DNA of 64,000 bases from Thermococcus sibiricus MM 739 (lineage in GTDB: Archaea; Methanobacteriota_B; Thermococci; Thermococcales; Thermococcaceae), in NCBI RefSeq assembly GCF_000022545.1, contig NC_012883.1:248001-312000 (forward strand), given 5' to 3'. The translations under genes were made by a program, and so were the position numbers. Numbering within the stretch: the first letter of the stretch is position 1; every line of letters begins with the position of its first letter. The notes beneath the pieces are model-generated. The model searched no databases, was not told the DNA's origin, and was given only the letters and a program-made list of their open reading frames with translations. This document shows positions 63,958-64,000 of this stretch, piece after piece.

Positions 63958-64000
63958 TTAGTTCTCAACAAGCCGGTAAACCCTCACGTAATCCACATAC
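63958..64000 (-). CDS. C-terminal end of probable GH16 laminarinase (partial)
   Basis: The last 13 codons before the stop at 63958-63960 read YVDYVRVYRLVEN. '(Y/V)VD(Y/W)VRVY' is the classic end of GH16 endo-beta-1,3-glucanases, including Pyrococcus LamA. Only this scrap lies inside the window, so the call rests on a short but characteristic motif and on the phosphorylase-like gene beginning 40 bases downstream. Confidence 0.6.
   Translation of the reverse strand, partial: YVDYVRVYRLVEN

Noticed and set aside
1-64000. CRISPR arrays
   Set aside because: No series of regularly spaced direct repeats of 25-40 bases was seen in any gap; all longer gaps were read.
1-64000. tRNA or rRNA genes
   Set aside because: No GGTTCGAATCC-type T-loop with matching acceptor stem was found. 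The GC-rich hairpins at 58.7 kb include CGGGTGCAAACCCG, which resembles a T-arm, but no other tRNA arm fits around it.

Overview
The window reads as chromosomal DNA of a heterotrophic, sulfur-metabolising hyperthermophilic archaeon of the order Thermococcales, most likely an AT-rich Thermococcus. The evidence is the gene content: a cytosolic NiFe sulfhydrogenase operon, a CoA-disulfide/sulfur reductase, PEP synthase, Nmd3, RIO2, archaeal-type ribosomal proteins in the Thermococcales order, a pyrolysin-like protease and IS200/IS605 elements. GGTGA-type ribosome binding sites and TATA boxes are widespread. The species assignment is inference.

Layout. 1-13.8 kb holds an MBL-fold protein end, GcvH, a MATE exporter behind the scar of a lost MarR-like gene and a TnpB remnant, LeuRS, a DUF234 ATPase, an IS200/IS605 element with tnpA and tnpB, a DUF998 membrane protein whose 3' end has been rewritten by that IS, the sulfur reductase, a DUF1464 kinase-like protein, Nmd3 and DUF424. 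13.8-28.3 kb holds a giant secreted subtilisin-like protease, an M20 amidohydrolase, two membrane proteins probably linked to glycan chemistry (one an STT3-like enzyme fused to a toroid-like domain), PEP synthase and a frameshifted tnpB-only element. 28.3-37.7 kb holds a tandem MATE pair whose second copy is decayed, a PhoU-like regulator, a Thr-type asparaginase/isoaspartyl peptidase, an MFS gene coupled to a radical SAM gene (possible LipS-type lipoyl synthase), a TPR protein, RIO2 and another MFS transporter. 37.9-42.5 kb is the hydBGDA sulfhydrogenase I operon plus its maturation protease. 42.6-59.1 kb is the large ribosomal super-operon: SPOUT protein, L3 to L15, with aIF1 and RNase P Rpp29 inside, then SecY, adenylate kinase, EMC3-like protein, L34e, CMK and L14e. 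59.2-64 kb is a GC-richer block on the minus strand with two short-chain dehydrogenases, a 1058-residue phosphorylase-like enzyme and the last residues of a probable GH16 laminarinase.

Working together. The clearest regulatory story concerns sulfur. A perfect SurR-type site (GTTn3AACn5GTT) lies at the expected start of transcription of the sulfur reductase gene, where binding should repress. A near-perfect copy lies just upstream of the hydrogenase TATA box, where binding should activate. The two genes are 27 kb apart, and this arrangement would switch the cell between hydrogen production and sulfur reduction. A second theme is transposon wear: one complete IS, one frameshifted tnpB, one tnpB 3' remnant and several isolated IS-end hairpin scars. 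A third theme is base-composition mosaicism, with an abrupt change inside the end of cmk at about 58.7 kb leading into the beta-glucan block, and a weaker one inside leuS.
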